Origin: Gari tellinella
Lineage: Eukaryota; Mollusca; Bivalvia; Cardiida; Psammobiidae
Direction: 5' to 3'
Assembly: GCA_922989275.2 (NCBI GenBank)
Contig: OV277858.1
Coordinates: forward strand, 10,168,001 to 10,232,000
DNA length: 64,000 nucleotides
The notes beneath the pieces are model-generated. The model was given only the letters and a program-made list of their open reading frames with translations, did not search any database and had not been told where the DNA came from. Position numbers and translations under genes: made by a program. Numbering within the stretch: position 1 is the first letter of the stretch; every line of letters begins with the position of its first letter. Shown here in pieces: positions 46,865 to 57,416 of this stretch.

Positions 46865-47176
46865 TCATTTTAATTCAAAATTATTATTATAATTATTATT
46901 CAATTTTTTTTCTTCAAATTCAAATATTTGGGTTTCCATTTCTATGTCTATTAGTGTTTCTTTTTTCTCTTTGCATTTTTCTTTTTCCGTTTGTTTTCTC
47001 TCCAGAAGAATTTGTATTTCTTTTTCTGTTAATGTTTTTACTTGTGTGTCCTTGTTCTCCCTTTCTAACTGATATTTATGTTCAAACTTCCTGAGTCTGA
47101 TGTCAGGTTGAACTTCATCCAAACAATAATGAACCAAACTATTATATATGTGCAGTGTTAACATAAAAAAGTTCAA
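46865..47176 (-). CDS. Hypothetical Lys/Glu-rich coiled-coil protein fragment
   Basis: An open frame of 103 codons on the minus strand. After a hydrophobic start it becomes strongly charged (RLRKFEHKYQLERENKDTQV, EKEIQILLERKQTEKEKCKE), with heptad-like spacing suggesting a coiled coil, and ends in an Asn-rich tail. I do not recognise it. Such charged stretches occur in accessory proteins of DNA transposons, but nothing nearby supports that. It may be a chance frame in an A/T-rich region with purine bias. Confidence 0.25.
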   Translation of the reverse strand: MNFFMLTLHIYNSLVHYCLDEVQPDIRLRKFEHKYQLERENKDTQVKTLTEKEIQILLERKQTEKEKCKEKKETLIDIEMETQIFEFEEKKLNNNYNNNFELK

Positions 47177-47179
47177 TTC

Positions 47180-49367
47180 TGAGACATTATAGTACTGAGC
47201 AAATCAGTTTTCTTAGCCAACTAAACTCCTCCTTGGAAGGTCCATATACTTACTGATCTAAGTTGTAACGATTATATTTGAAAAAATGCTTGAATATGTA
47301 ATGGGAATTATATCCCGGACAAGTTCCTTTTTCTGTTACGAGCCAGGCACTACAGAAAGACAAAACCACCAACAAATATAACAAAAGTATAACATTAAAA
47401 TGACAAGTTAAAAAAAAAGGAAAATACCTTATGCTTAAAGTCCTAAAATTATCAAATTTATTTTCTCTATGAAATACAAAGTAGGCACTGTTTGTATATG
47501 TTCTCGCATTTTAAAACCGAGCAATTATGTCAGTATCCAAAACATTCAAAGTAATCTTCTAGCATACTGTTAGGACGTTAGCAAAATATAAAGTAAAGTA
47601 AGACAATTAAAGAAAAAAAAATGACAAAATGCAAACATTTAATTTGTTTATACCAAACAAACATAACGTATTGCCAGAATTTCTCAGGTCATTATTTTGG
47701 ACTAGAAATAAAACAGACCTTTTCAGGAAACAGTTGAAATCACTTTGTAAAGCTCCTGGATAGTTACTTTCTGACCTTTCACAAAAGACGAAAAGGCTCA
47801 CTCAACAAGCATAATATACAAAAGCAACCACAGAGTTGATATAAATCTTAACTACAGATTATTTTATTAATAGTCTTGATAATTCTGCTAATATAAGGCT
47901 ACGGTTGAGAGTTATATTCTAAATATATAACAGAAGCCAAAACGATCACAGTAAGATTAGAGACACATAAGCTGGCTAATGAGCAAATGATGAAACTAAC
48001 AACCGACTTATGTAATCTTACAGTGATTGATTCAGCCCCTGAGTCCTGTTTTACTAGAAAGGCTGCACCAAACATGACAGATCTAATAGATCAACTTAAA
48101 TATCACACACAGAAATTGGAATTGATAAATGCATCTGAACAGATAAGTATAATTTGGCTAAAACTGTACAAAACAACAGATATTAGTAATATGGTCAAAA
48201 TAGACAGGAGAAAAGGTACAATACAAATGTTCAAGATTTGATAAGAACAGATATTAAAATCATTACAATAATAACACAAGACGAAATTATCAGAATGATC
48301 TAGGTAGAAGGGGACTGGAAAACGGATACAGGTCGAGTCGGGGAACCGCAGCTAGACCATCTATTAATTTAGGTTAAAAATATAGGTAGCTTTGGTAATA
48401 CGGAAAAAAAGCTTTGCTTTTTTTCCGTTCTTAAGTAATGCACGGAAAAAACAAAGGTATTCCTATTCAATTTACATTCACTGACAGACATTGAAAAGTG
48501 TTTGATTTGCGCGTGCAAAACTTCTTCAAAACTAAGCAACTAGACAACATGGGGGCTGACATCTTGGAAAGCTGGCGAAGCACCTATTTCGATGTGTGTT
48601 CTACTTGCGACCGTACTATGAGGATAGATCTTCACACACAGTCAATAACCCTTCACAATAACAACAATGACCAGGGGCGATAAATGTAACACTGCAAGTA
48701 CTCAAATTTTACAGCAGTTATCTCTCTTTAGCTTATGATCAGATGTGGGACTACTTTTTGTTACTTTCTATCCCATTCTCTCTATCGGCGGCTGAAAGCC
48801 GACGAACAACTTAAATATTTCGATAAATTATAAAATTATTAATAATTGGTCAACAATTTAAACTACTTTAGTAGTATTTACGATCATTGCGATTTATTAC
48901 AGTTAGTCCAAAACTGCGCGCAATAATATGTTGTTGGCATTTAATTCAAGATGGCAATGGTTTTACAATTCTGTTCCGGGTTTGGTGCTGAAATGGAAAC
49001 GTTTTCAACAACTTCAGGACTCGGAGCTGCATGGATCTCTTGAAAAATGTTACATCAACAACGTACCCAGAGCCCTTTGATGCAGGTATGTGTTTTTTGG
49101 TCTATTTAATTAGTATATGTATTGGCGCTTGAAGGGTTATTTCACGACCTATTTTCGAACTTTGTTATTAAATAAACAGCGCGTGCAAACGTTCTTATCA
49201 TCTGTCATCGTCCTGTCATCCGTCTGCAAGCGTAAATCCCTAGCATTTGGACTTGTTGACAGCTCGATCTGACAAAAGTAAAATCACCTTTCAAGCGCAT
49301 TGAAGTAGAACAAGACGATTAATCTGTGACATAAGGGTATATTTGGCATCTTATTTAAATTTTTATC
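47180..49367. other. Region upstream of the Helitron; no gene seen
   Basis: Frames at 47987-48241 and 48498-48683 have no recognisable similarity. The Helitron's 5' end should lie here but could not be placed. A perfect hairpin at 48400-48428 is listed separately. Confidence 0.4.
48400..48428. repeat. Perfect 13-bp inverted repeat, 3-nt loop
   Basis: ACGGAAAAAAAGC, loop TTT, then GCTTTTTTTCCGT, with no mismatch. It lies 940 bp upstream of the first ATG of the Helitron frame. Read on either strand it ends in a T-run, so it resembles a terminator in shape, but that meaning is not implied for this genome. Confidence 0.8.
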
Positions 49368-52300
49368 ATGTATCCAAAAATGAGACTTGTAGATCAAGAG
49401 CATTCCTATGCTGATGTTGTTAAAGGAAAAGCCAGTGTACAAATGCAGGCTGGTGAAAAGGTTCAGCTAAAAGTCACTGAGTCTAAATCCCCAGTAGCAT
49501 CTGAAAAATCTGCCCAACCACCCACACACCATTCTAGTAATTTGTATACCCCCTATGCTGATGCTGTAAAAGGTAAAACTTCTGTAAATATGCAGACTGA
49601 TGTAGAAAATCAGAAAAATATGCCTATGCCTAAATCCTCGGTGCAACCTGAAAATTCTGCCAAACCACTAATACAACAATGTTCCATGTCCAACAATCAT
49701 GATACCCCTATGCTTCATGAATTTCTCTCATCCACAAGACCACATACCATTATTATTATTGATGGGCAAAAAAAAAAGTTGATCAATGTTCCCGGCGATG
49801 GAAGTTGCTTCTTCGATTGCCTAAGTCTAGCATCAAATGGTAACCGAAATTTAACCAAGTATTATAGAAAACTCATCTGTGGTAATGTCTTAAATAATTG
49901 GAACAATTGGAGTGATACAGTCTCCATAACTCATGACGTGAATGATGTTGGTCAATATAAGAATATCATGCTATTGCAAGAAGGGTGGGCCACTTCAGCC
50001 GAGATTCAAGTAGCATGCAATATACTCAATGTAAATATCTCTGTATGGCTGAGAGGCATTAAATATAATGAATTGCAGCAAAGATACAAACATAATTTTA
50101 CTTTGCAACAATTCAACGCCAACAGCAACCATGCATTTGGAACTATTCAGCTACTTCTTTCTGATAATCATTTCAGCCTTTTGCAAAACATTTCTTCTAC
50201 GTCCAATATAACATTAAATCCTCTAAAAAGGAAATCTTCTGAGAAAATGAATCCTTCTGAGTCTAAACAGTCCAATGCTACAAAAATCAATCCCACCCCC
50301 AATTCTCCTGTCATTGATCAGCAGAGTTATGAGAAGACAAATTCTCAAAATTTCAACTTAAATAATTCCTCGAAAGTAGTTCCTGGAGATAAGTATTGCA
50401 AACATAAACAAAATTCAAAAACAGATCAAGTTCCAGATCGACCCTATATTGACCAAACAGTTTTTGATCCAGTCGAATCTGATACTTTTCAAAAATGTAG
50501 AAAACTTGGAATTTCATTTTTTGCTGGCCCAAATAATGAGACGCCTAAAGAGCGAAACAGTAGGCGTACACTAAACAATCGAAAAATAAAACGGGCTGAA
50601 AAAAGTCTGGGTGTTGAAACTGAATCTTTACCTGCTCCGCCACCTCTTTCACAGGATCCCCATTACAATAAATCCATGGATTGCTTTCGAGCTTTTGAAT
50701 TGGAACAGATGTCGTATACGTTTAACCATTGTATAATTTGTAAAGAATGCAGGCTTGAAATGAAAATGGGGTCTGAAAATATTTGTTTACGTTGTAGATA
50801 TGACAAAAATGTAATCAAAATGTTCTCTTCAAAAAACAATATGGATCCTAAACCTTTACCGGTTGAGCTTCAAGATATGACTGTTGTTGAACAGCAATTG
50901 CTAGCTAGGATTTCTCCGGTTATCAATATACATATACTAAAGCATGATGGTATTGCAGCAAATGGCCATTGCATATATTTTCCCCAATGTGTCAATCAGC
51001 CAGCTCAAATTCTTCCAAACTTGCCAGCTGAAATAAAAATTATTAAAGTTGAAAGAAAAGGGGCCAATAATACCTCAAAGGAATTCAATGTTCGGCGGGA
51101 TAAAATAGAAAAGGCACTACTTTGGCTCCAAAAAAATAACCCAGCATATTTAGACATTCACATCTGCAGAAATCGCCTGAATAGTCTACCAGAGGATGGT
51201 CCAATCCCTGTTACATCCATGAATTCATCTGCTGTACCAGATTTGGATGACCAGGGCCCAGCTCCAGAGCAGATAGATCTAGGAGAAACCACTGGTGAAT
51301 CATACTCTGGTATGCCATTACAGGACGAAACAATAAATATTTCGGAACAAATAAAAACAACTTTGAATGAAGCACTTCAGCAAAAAGGACAAAACAATAA
51401 AAAACATATTCGTATTCCATGGCCAACTCAATCTAATGCTCCTATATCTGAATTTACAACCCGGTATTTTTTCAGCCTTGCCTTTCCCTGTCTTTTCCCT
51501 TTTGCTTTGGGGGACTATCACATAAATCGACCCAGGACATGTGTGTCTATGTCAGATTGGGCTGAACACCTAATTTGGTATGATGACGGACGTTTTGCTA
51601 AACATCCTTACTTTAAATTTATTGTTCACAATATAATAATGCGGAAACGTAATTTGGAACAAAGTTCATTCATTGTAAAACAACAGCTTGGTGAAAACCC
51701 CCTTACTATAACACAATTAAAAGAAATAATGGAAAAGGGAGATAGTTCTTTGGCCAAAAAAAGTATCCACTTTGGTGCATGTCTCAGAGGAACATCACAA
51801 TATTGGGCACAGAGAAACAAGGAGCTTCGTTCTCTTGTACAATACCAAGTTCAACAAGGTAACGGTCTACCGTCAATATTTACAACTTGGAGCTGCGCGG
51901 AGTATTATTTCAAGCCTTTGCGGTCATTGTTAGAAAAATATGTACAGCACACCACTGGTAAAAAAGTAAATCTGGAGAACAAAAACACCCTATTTTCAGC
52001 TTTACAAAAAAATAACCATATTGTTGCTCAGTATTTTGACATGCGTACTACTTCTTACTTTAAACATGTTATGTCAGATGTGTTTGGTGTGGATACCTAT
52101 TGGTATCGCCAAGAATTTGCCAAATCCAGAGGCATGGTCCACTGGCATGGTCTTTGTTGGCGTACCGATAGGGAACCACATGCTTTACTCCATGAAGCAT
52201 TGCAAAAGGGCTTGGGGGGCGATGAATGCGCTGACAAATTAGCGGATTGGGCTAAAAGACAGTTTGGTTTGACGGCACTTCATCCTGCTGGTACTGATGC

Positions 52301-53441
52301 TGATGGCCAGCCAAGAAAGGACTTATGGCCTCCACCAGAAGGCACAGCATCAGCTCCACCTGATGATAGCAATCCATTGGAAAAACTGCTGATGGAAGTC
52401 AGTCAATCACAAGACTGTTTGCTACAAGACCATCTTCTTTTGACAAACCGCATAAATATCCATAGATGCTCTGATTACTGTTGGCGGACAAAAAGGGGCG
52501 AAAAGGTCTGCAGGATGGAGTTGGGCACAGAGAAGAATCCTGGAAAACCCCTGAGAACGTCACCAGCAATTGTCACTGACAAAAATGGTTGCCTAAGACT
52601 GGAAATGCCCCGTGATCACCCACTCTTGGTCCAGCACTCTCAGTTTCACACTCAAGCATGGCGTGCCAATGGAGATATATCCATTATTCTTTCTAAAAGT
52701 TCACCAGATAATCCCTCTGTTGATGAGATAATCGCAACAGAGAAGTACATTACTGGCTATGCATGTAAAGGCAATGAACAAACTGGTGCTGTCGCCGAAC
52801 TTTTCAACGACATTGTTTCATCAGCTGATGAGAGTGCTGGAGCCTCAGCGAAGTCGGTATGCACTAAGCTTTTGATGAACACCGTTAAACGTGATGTATC
52901 TAGCATGGAAGCCACATATGAGCTAACATCTCTTCCCCTGTTTAGATGCAGCCACCAGTTCCAGTCGGTTAGCTTTACAGGTTCTAGAGTTCTCGAGGCG
53001 AAAGGACACACTCTTACAAAGGCCACACCATTAGACCGATATATTGCCCGTCCAGAGGACCAAAACTGCTCATGGTATCAGTTTATTTGTAGTCACCTCA
53101 AGGTTCCTGTCATCAGTGGGGCTACCATGCATGCTGTTTGGCCACTTGATGAAGACTACTGCAGATCAATGCTGCTGCTCCATTGGCCCAGCTGGAGGAA
53201 AATTTCAGACAGAAAACCATTGCATCTCTCATGGAAACAGTTATTTGAAAATTTTCTGGATTCCCATGACTGCCCAAACTTTGTGAAGGCAGATGTTGAA
53301 AGGGCTAGGCGCCACCAATCATCAGACCTTAATGTCGACCCAGATAATGATGCCACCGAGGAAGAAGACATTCAACCATCATGGATGGGGGTTTTTGAAA
53401 CCCAATCAAGAATTTCAACCAGAGGAAGAGTTTATGTTTGA
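49368..53441 (+). CDS. Helitron protein, N-terminal part: OTU protease, Cys finger, HUH Rep
   Basis: This 1357-codon frame is the first two thirds of a rolling-circle transposon protein. Residues 14-27 and 63-76 are a repeated YADVVKGK-type segment. Residues about 139-272 form an OTU cysteine protease-like domain: GDGSCFFD has D144 and C147, and the matching His is in DNHFSLL (H268). A Cys finger CIICKEC...CLRC lies at 455-476, followed by the usual Helitron N-terminal region (FFSLAFPCLFPFALGDY near 700). The HUH nuclease motif is HWHGLCW (H925, H927), with the two-Tyr motif YITGY at 1127 and 1131 followed by K1134. Rep cuts and joins single-strand DNA ends; a role for OTU is unproven. The frame shifts near 53387-53396, so the natural protein probably continues into the helicase frame. 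The start ATG is the first in frame; another is M5. Confidence 0.9.
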   Translation: MYPKMRLVDQEHSYADVVKGKASVQMQAGEKVQLKVTESKSPVASEKSAQPPTHHSSNLYTPYADAVKGKTSVNMQTDVENQKNMPMPKSSVQPENSAKPLIQQCSMSNNHDTPMLHEFLSSTRPHTIIIIDGQKKKLINVPGDGSCFFDCLSLASNGNRNLTKYYRKLICGNVLNNWNNWSDTVSITHDVNDVGQYKNIMLLQEGWATSAEIQVACNILNVNISVWLRGIKYNELQQRYKHNFTLQQFNANSNHAFGTIQLLLSDNHFSLLQNISSTSNITLNPLKRKSSEKMNPSESKQSNATKINPTPNSPVIDQQSYEKTNSQNFNLNNSSKVVPGDKYCKHKQNSKTDQVPDRPYIDQTVFDPVESDTFQKCRKLGISFFAGPNNETPKERNSRRTLNNRKIKRAEKSLGVETESLPAPPPLSQDPHYNKSMDCFRAFELEQMSYTFNHCIICKECRLEMKMGSENICLRCRYDKNVIKMFSSKNNMDPKPLPVELQDMTVVEQQLLARISPVINIHILKHDGIAANGHCIYFPQCVNQPAQILPNLPAEIKIIKVERKGANNTSKEFNVRRDKIEKALLWLQKNNPAYLDIHICRNRLNSLPEDGPIPVTSMNSSAVPDLDDQGPAPEQIDLGETTGESYSGMPLQDETINISEQIKTTLNEALQQKGQNNKKHIRIPWPTQSNAPISEFTTRYFFSLAFPCLFPFALGDYHINRPRTCVSMSDWAEHLIWYDDGRFAKHPYFKFIVHNIIMRKRNLEQSSFIVKQQLGENPLTITQLKEIMEKGDSSLAKKSIHFGACLRGTSQYWAQRNKELRSLVQYQVQQGNGLPSIFTTWSCAEYYFKPLRSLLEKYVQHTTGKKVNLENKNTLFSALQKNNHIVAQYFDMRTTSYFKHVMSDVFGVDTYWYRQEFAKSRGMVHWHGLCWRTDREPHALLHEALQKGLGGDECADKLADWAKRQFGLTALHPAGTDADGQPRKDLWPPPEGTASAPPDDSNPLEKLLMEVSQSQDCLLQDHLLLTNRINIHRCSDYCWRTKRGEKVCRMELGTEKNPGKPLRTSPAIVTDKNGCLRLEMPRDHPLLVQHSQFHTQAWRANGDISIILSKSSPDNPSVDEIIATEKYITGYACKGNEQTGAVAELFNDIVSSADESAGASAKSVCTKLLMNTVKRDVSSMEATYELTSLPLFRCSHQFQSVSFTGSRVLEAKGHTLTKATPLDRYIARPEDQNCSWYQFICSHLKVPVISGATMHAVWPLDEDYCRSMLLLHWPSWRKISDRKPLHLSWKQLFENFLDSHDCPNFVKADVERARRHQSSDLNVDPDNDATEEEDIQPSWMGVFETQSRISTRGRVYV

Positions 53442-55183
53442 TGATGGTGGCCCTGAATTTGACTGGAGCGTACCTAATGTGGCATACTTTAATGAATACC
53501 CACCAGACTTCGGTATCAAGTGGCTTGAGAATATGGACGTCAATGTTGTCCACCAATCTAGTGATGTTTCAAAATACCGAACAAAAACTTGTATTTAATT
53601 TAGCTATGTCTACCCTGATACAGTATCAGGAGGATTGTCAAAATTATCATCCTCTCCGTCTTGTAGTCAGTGGAACAGCAAGAACAGGTAAAAGTTTCCT
53701 CATCAAATGTATTGTTTTTGCAATTAGGCAATTGTTCAACAGTAGTTCTGCAGTCCAGGTTGTTTGTCCAACCGGAAATAGTGCCAACCTAATTGCAGGA
53801 AGAACTATTCATGACTTTTTGAAAATCCCTATTGGACATAAACTAAAAAAAGAGCTTAATCAGCCAGAAGGTATTATTGCAGAACAACTGCAAGACTATT
53901 GTCTTAATTTGAAAGCATTGATTGTTGATGAACGGTCTCTTGTTGGATCAACAACAATTGGGTGGATGGAGCACCACCTTAAATTTGCTCTTAACAATCA
54001 AGATCATGTCTGGGGAGGACTTCCAGTTGTGATTTTCCTTGGAGACGATGTGCAGCTACCTCCAGTCTGTGACACTCCGGTATTCAGTATGTTTGGGTCT
54101 TGCCTTGCAGCTATGCATGGTGCACTAGTCTGGAGGGAATTCGTAGATGTCGTTCACCTACAAACCATGATTCGACAAAGCGATGATGAACATGTCTTCA
54201 AGGAAGTTCTCAATGCATTTCGTAACTATTCATCAACACAGGAGCATGCATATTTCTTGCAACAATTCCAATGGAATGAGTTAAGAGATCGGTATGGTGA
54301 AGCTGTTATGGCAGACATTCAACATAATGGTCTGCATGTATTTCCAACACATGCGGCAGAGATATCCCACAATCAACACTGCCTAAAAAAAGCCAACGCT
54401 TCAGCACCTGTTGCGAAAGTTTCTGCAGTAAATACAGGACTTCATGCCAAGGTAGCACAGAGTGATAAAGCCAGTGGATTGCTAAACAGCCTGTACATAT
54501 GTGTTGGAGCAAAAGTCATGCTTACCAGTAATTTAGCTGTACCCTATGGTCTTTTCAATGGCTCTATGGGTCTAGTTGAGGACATTATTTATCTGGAGGG
54601 CAGGAGGCCTACATATTCCCTACCTGATGTTGTAATGGTGTCGTTCCCAAAATACAGTGGTCCATCTTTTGTTTCATCTAACCCCAATGTTGTTCCAATT
54701 GTGCCGGTCACAAGGAGAATTGATTGCTTCTGTAAAGGCTGCAAAAGACAACAGTTACCCCTGAGACTTGGATGGGGAACTACCATTCACAAGTGTCAGG
54801 GGCTGACTATTGGTGATGGTGAAGTCAACCGATACATTGTCATTGACCCTGGCAACAAGACTTTCGAGTCACGCAATCCATGTGCTCTGTTCGTTGCTCT
54901 GTCTCGAGCTAAAACAGTAGGCAACAACATTCAACCACCAGACTTTGCATGGCATCCTAATTGCTTAGTCAATGAAGACAGAATATGCCACCATGTTAAT
55001 ACAGCAACTACAAAAGCCAGGGACAAGGAGATTTTACGATTGAAAAAACTTGCTGGCCAAACTGAAATAAGACATGGTCATCTAAATAACTATGATGTGT
55101 TTCTACAACATTTGGACATTGTTGCATCCAAAACACTAAATAGCCATGATGTGTTTCTACAACAAATGTATGCAGAGGAGTAA
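53397..55183 (+). CDS. Helitron protein, C-terminal part: PIF1-like helicase
   Basis: Continuation of the Helitron polyprotein. A linker (FMFDDGGPEFDWSVPNVAYF) lies in one frame up to about 53587. The helicase then follows in the next frame, open from 53438 to the stop at 55183. The helicase has Walker A GTARTGKS (first residue 79 counted from 53438), Walker B IVDERS (164-165 Asp-Glu), a third motif FLGDDVQLPP, then IRQ, TTIHKCQGLTI and FVALSRAKT, the full set of PIF1/RecD-type SF1 motifs. It would unwind DNA during rolling-circle transfer. The canonical GGAGTGKS is altered (R for G in the loop). Both frame changes sit in homopolymers (G5T5 at 53387-53396, A5 at 53583-53587). No endonuclease domain follows the helicase. 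A 54-bp duplication repeats DVFLQ near the C-terminus. Confidence 0.9.
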
Positions 55184-55356
55184 TCTGTAGCTCATACACA
55201 TAGCTTTATATGCCCTGTGTCACTCTAAAATTGGAATGACATGCAAAGAGGGGGTTTATATTTTTTTATGAAACATATTCTCCCACTTTTCCAAATTTGT
55301 ATTTTGGTGTAAATTTGATAATTATGCTATAGAAAAAACTTGGCACTTAATGTCAA

Positions 55357-55387
55357 CGGTTGGTGGTATGTTCACTACTAACTGAAA
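55357..55387 (+). other. Conserved 31-nt hairpin motif, copy 1
   Basis: 173 bp after the Helitron stop. As RNA, CGGUUGGUGGU pairs with ACUACUAACUG around the loop AUGUUC: 11 bp, of which three are G-U. The trailing AAA is also conserved. Identical to copies at 56408 and 58088, while flanks differ. On the opposite strand the G-U positions become A-C mismatches. Confidence 0.75.
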
Positions 55388-55569
55388 GGTAATTTTGTGT
55401 CACATTTTTCATTAATTCTCAAATGTTATCAATTATCTGGTTTATCTTGTCTCCAATATTCATCGAAAAGTCCCTTCCAAGTACATAAATTTTGCAATGC
55501 TTACATGGAGTAAATTACGCGCCTGCTTTTCAAGTAGGTTTATTTATATTGGGATTTTATGTTTGTTAA

Positions 55570-55787
55570 GGTCTGTTTCTCACAACTATGGGCTAATTGT
55601 TTTGGACGCCCTAGAGAGAGGGGAGCGGATACAGAGAACCCAGGTGTGATGTCTTACATTTATTATTGAAATAGTTCTGTAGCTCTTTTAGATGCCCTGT
55701 GTAAAGCACTGATACATCGGATTTTGGTTTATAAAGTCTCATCCGAAAGACTTGGCCCTGCGGAGGATCAAACTCTAGTCTACTGAC
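55570..55787 (-). mobile_element. tRNA-derived SINE, copy 2
   Basis: Inverse copy of 10186-10435 with good conservation in 'TATCAGTGCTTTACAC', 'GATGAGACTTTATAAACC' and 'TATCCGCTCCCCTCTC'. The B-box region reads 'GAGTTTGATCC'. Confidence 0.75.
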
Positions 55788-55854
55788 ATATAATCAGTGA
55801 CAGTTCAGTAATAAAAAAACTTGTAAAATAAGTACATGTTAACTTTCAACTTTA

Positions 55855-56345
55855 TTATACCCTCGCGATTTATGTGATAGACCCCCAGAGTATATAGGGA
55901 TTTGCCTGTATGTTTGTGTTTGCGGGCCCGTATGTAATGTTGTTTTTTTTTCGGAGTATACTTTCTATACCATATAACTATAAGCTAGGAAACAAATTTT
56001 GTTGTGTGGATATAATTTTTATCCCATACTACTTTTAGGTCACTATGACCTTGACCTTTGACTTTAATTTTTTAAAAAGCTTGTCCGGACCATATCATCT
56101 GTACCCTAAGAGCTAGGAGCCTAGGAATAGCAAATTTTGTTTGTGAGTACATCATGGGATGGTGAAGTGTCCAGTACTACTTTAAGGTCACCTTGACCTT
56201 TGACCTCAATTGTAAAGTGTGTGTATGTATGTAACTTATTTTGTCTGAAGTATATGTCCTTTACCATGAAACTTCACACACATATTCACAGACATTACCC
56301 CTTTTTAAAAAGTTATCTTTAGTATAATAGAAATGAGCAAGGGTA
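55855..56345. repeat. Interspersed repeat with 'GACCTTGACCTTTGAC' blocks
   Basis: Two similar halves, each with 'AAATTTTGTT', then 'AGGTCAC--TGACCTT' and 'GACCTTTGAC'. Resembles common non-coding repeats of bivalves. No ORF. Confidence 0.5.
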
Positions 56346-56407
56346 TTCCCATCATTTGCGATGTCTCTTTCTTTTTTTTAAATCCTTTAAACTATTTAAT
56401 TTGTCAG

Positions 56408-56438
56408 CGGTTGGTGGTATGTTCACTACTAACTGAAA
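56408..56438 (+). other. Conserved 31-nt hairpin motif, copy 2
   Basis: Same 31 bases, same strand, as copy 1 (1051 bp upstream). Flanks unrelated except for a preceding 'TGTCA'-like stretch. Confidence 0.75.
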
Positions 56439-56506
56439 AATACAATTTGCATTTTGTTAACTCCACGCAACACAGACATAATGATTTTCTTATATAGAGT
56501 TTTATT

Positions 56507-57416
56507 ATATGCCTTCCTATGATATCGAGCGTTTCCCCGTGTATCTGCAGAGTAAAATACAAGAGTCTGTATCAGCCACCTTGTATCAGACACCTTGTAT
56601 TTTACTCCAACCTTGTTTTCGATTTAGCGTGACGTCGTTTACGTTCAGGTACAAGTCCCGCGTTATTCTTTGTGGCCTACAATAATTATTTGATCTGCTT
56701 CAAATAACTAATGGTTCTGGATATATGATTTAAACAACTTTTTATTTGTTTCTGGAGTGTATTCAATGCATATAATAAACACATCACCAGTTGACAGTGC
56801 GCTACAGAGAGTTGCATTTAGCTCTCGGCGTTTTTGGCGGAAACAACCGATCAGACTCGCGCCAAGGCGCTCGTCAGATCGACTATTTCCGCCAAAAACG
56901 TCTCGAGCTAAATACATCACTTTGTATCGCACTGTCAACTGGTAATGTGTATATGTCTCATGGTCAGAGATGACCAGAATGTTATTCATTAATTTATATG
57001 CCTCCGTATCTGATCAAGCGTTTCCATGTGTATCTGCACAGTAAAAAACATTAGTATGTATCAGCCATGTTGTTTCAGCCACCAGCCTCGTTTTCTATTA
57101 AGCCTGACATTGTTTACGTTCCGGTACAAGTCTTGCGTTATTCTTTGTGGCATCCAATACTTCTTATTCTGCTTTAAATAACTAATGTTATTGGATATAA
57201 CATGATTAAAACAACTTTTTATTTGCTTTTGATGTGTAATAAACAATCACCAGTTGGCAGTGCGATACAGTGGGTTGTATTTAGCTATCAGCGTTTTTGG
57301 CAGAAACAACCGATCTGACTCACGCCAAGGTGCTTGTCAGATTTGCTATTTCCGCTAAAAAACGTCTCAAGCTAAATACATCACACTGTCAACTGGTAAT
57401 GTGTATTTATCAAAAG
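56507..57416. repeat. 490-bp tandem duplication, each unit containing a palindromic MITE-like core
   Basis: Unit 1 is 56507-56996 and unit 2 is 56997-57416, sharing 'GAGCGTTTCC', 'GTGTATCTGCA-AGTAAAA', 'ACAAGTC--GCGTTATTCTT' and the core. The core (56783-56948; 57244-57404) has outer arms 'CACCAGTTGACAGTGCG' / 'CGCACTGTCAACTGGT' and inner arms 'CGTTTTTGGCGGAAA' / 'TTTCCGCCAAAAACG', with a Rep-like 'GATC' centre. Open frames on both strands across the core are artefacts of symmetry. Confidence 0.75.

Noticed and set aside
51211..53371. Several minus-strand frames of 60-90 codons
   Set aside because: Shadows of the Helitron coding frame.
56708..56989. Frames on both strands over the palindromic core
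   Set aside because: The symmetry of the inverted repeat opens both strands; the sequence is repeated and not protein-like.
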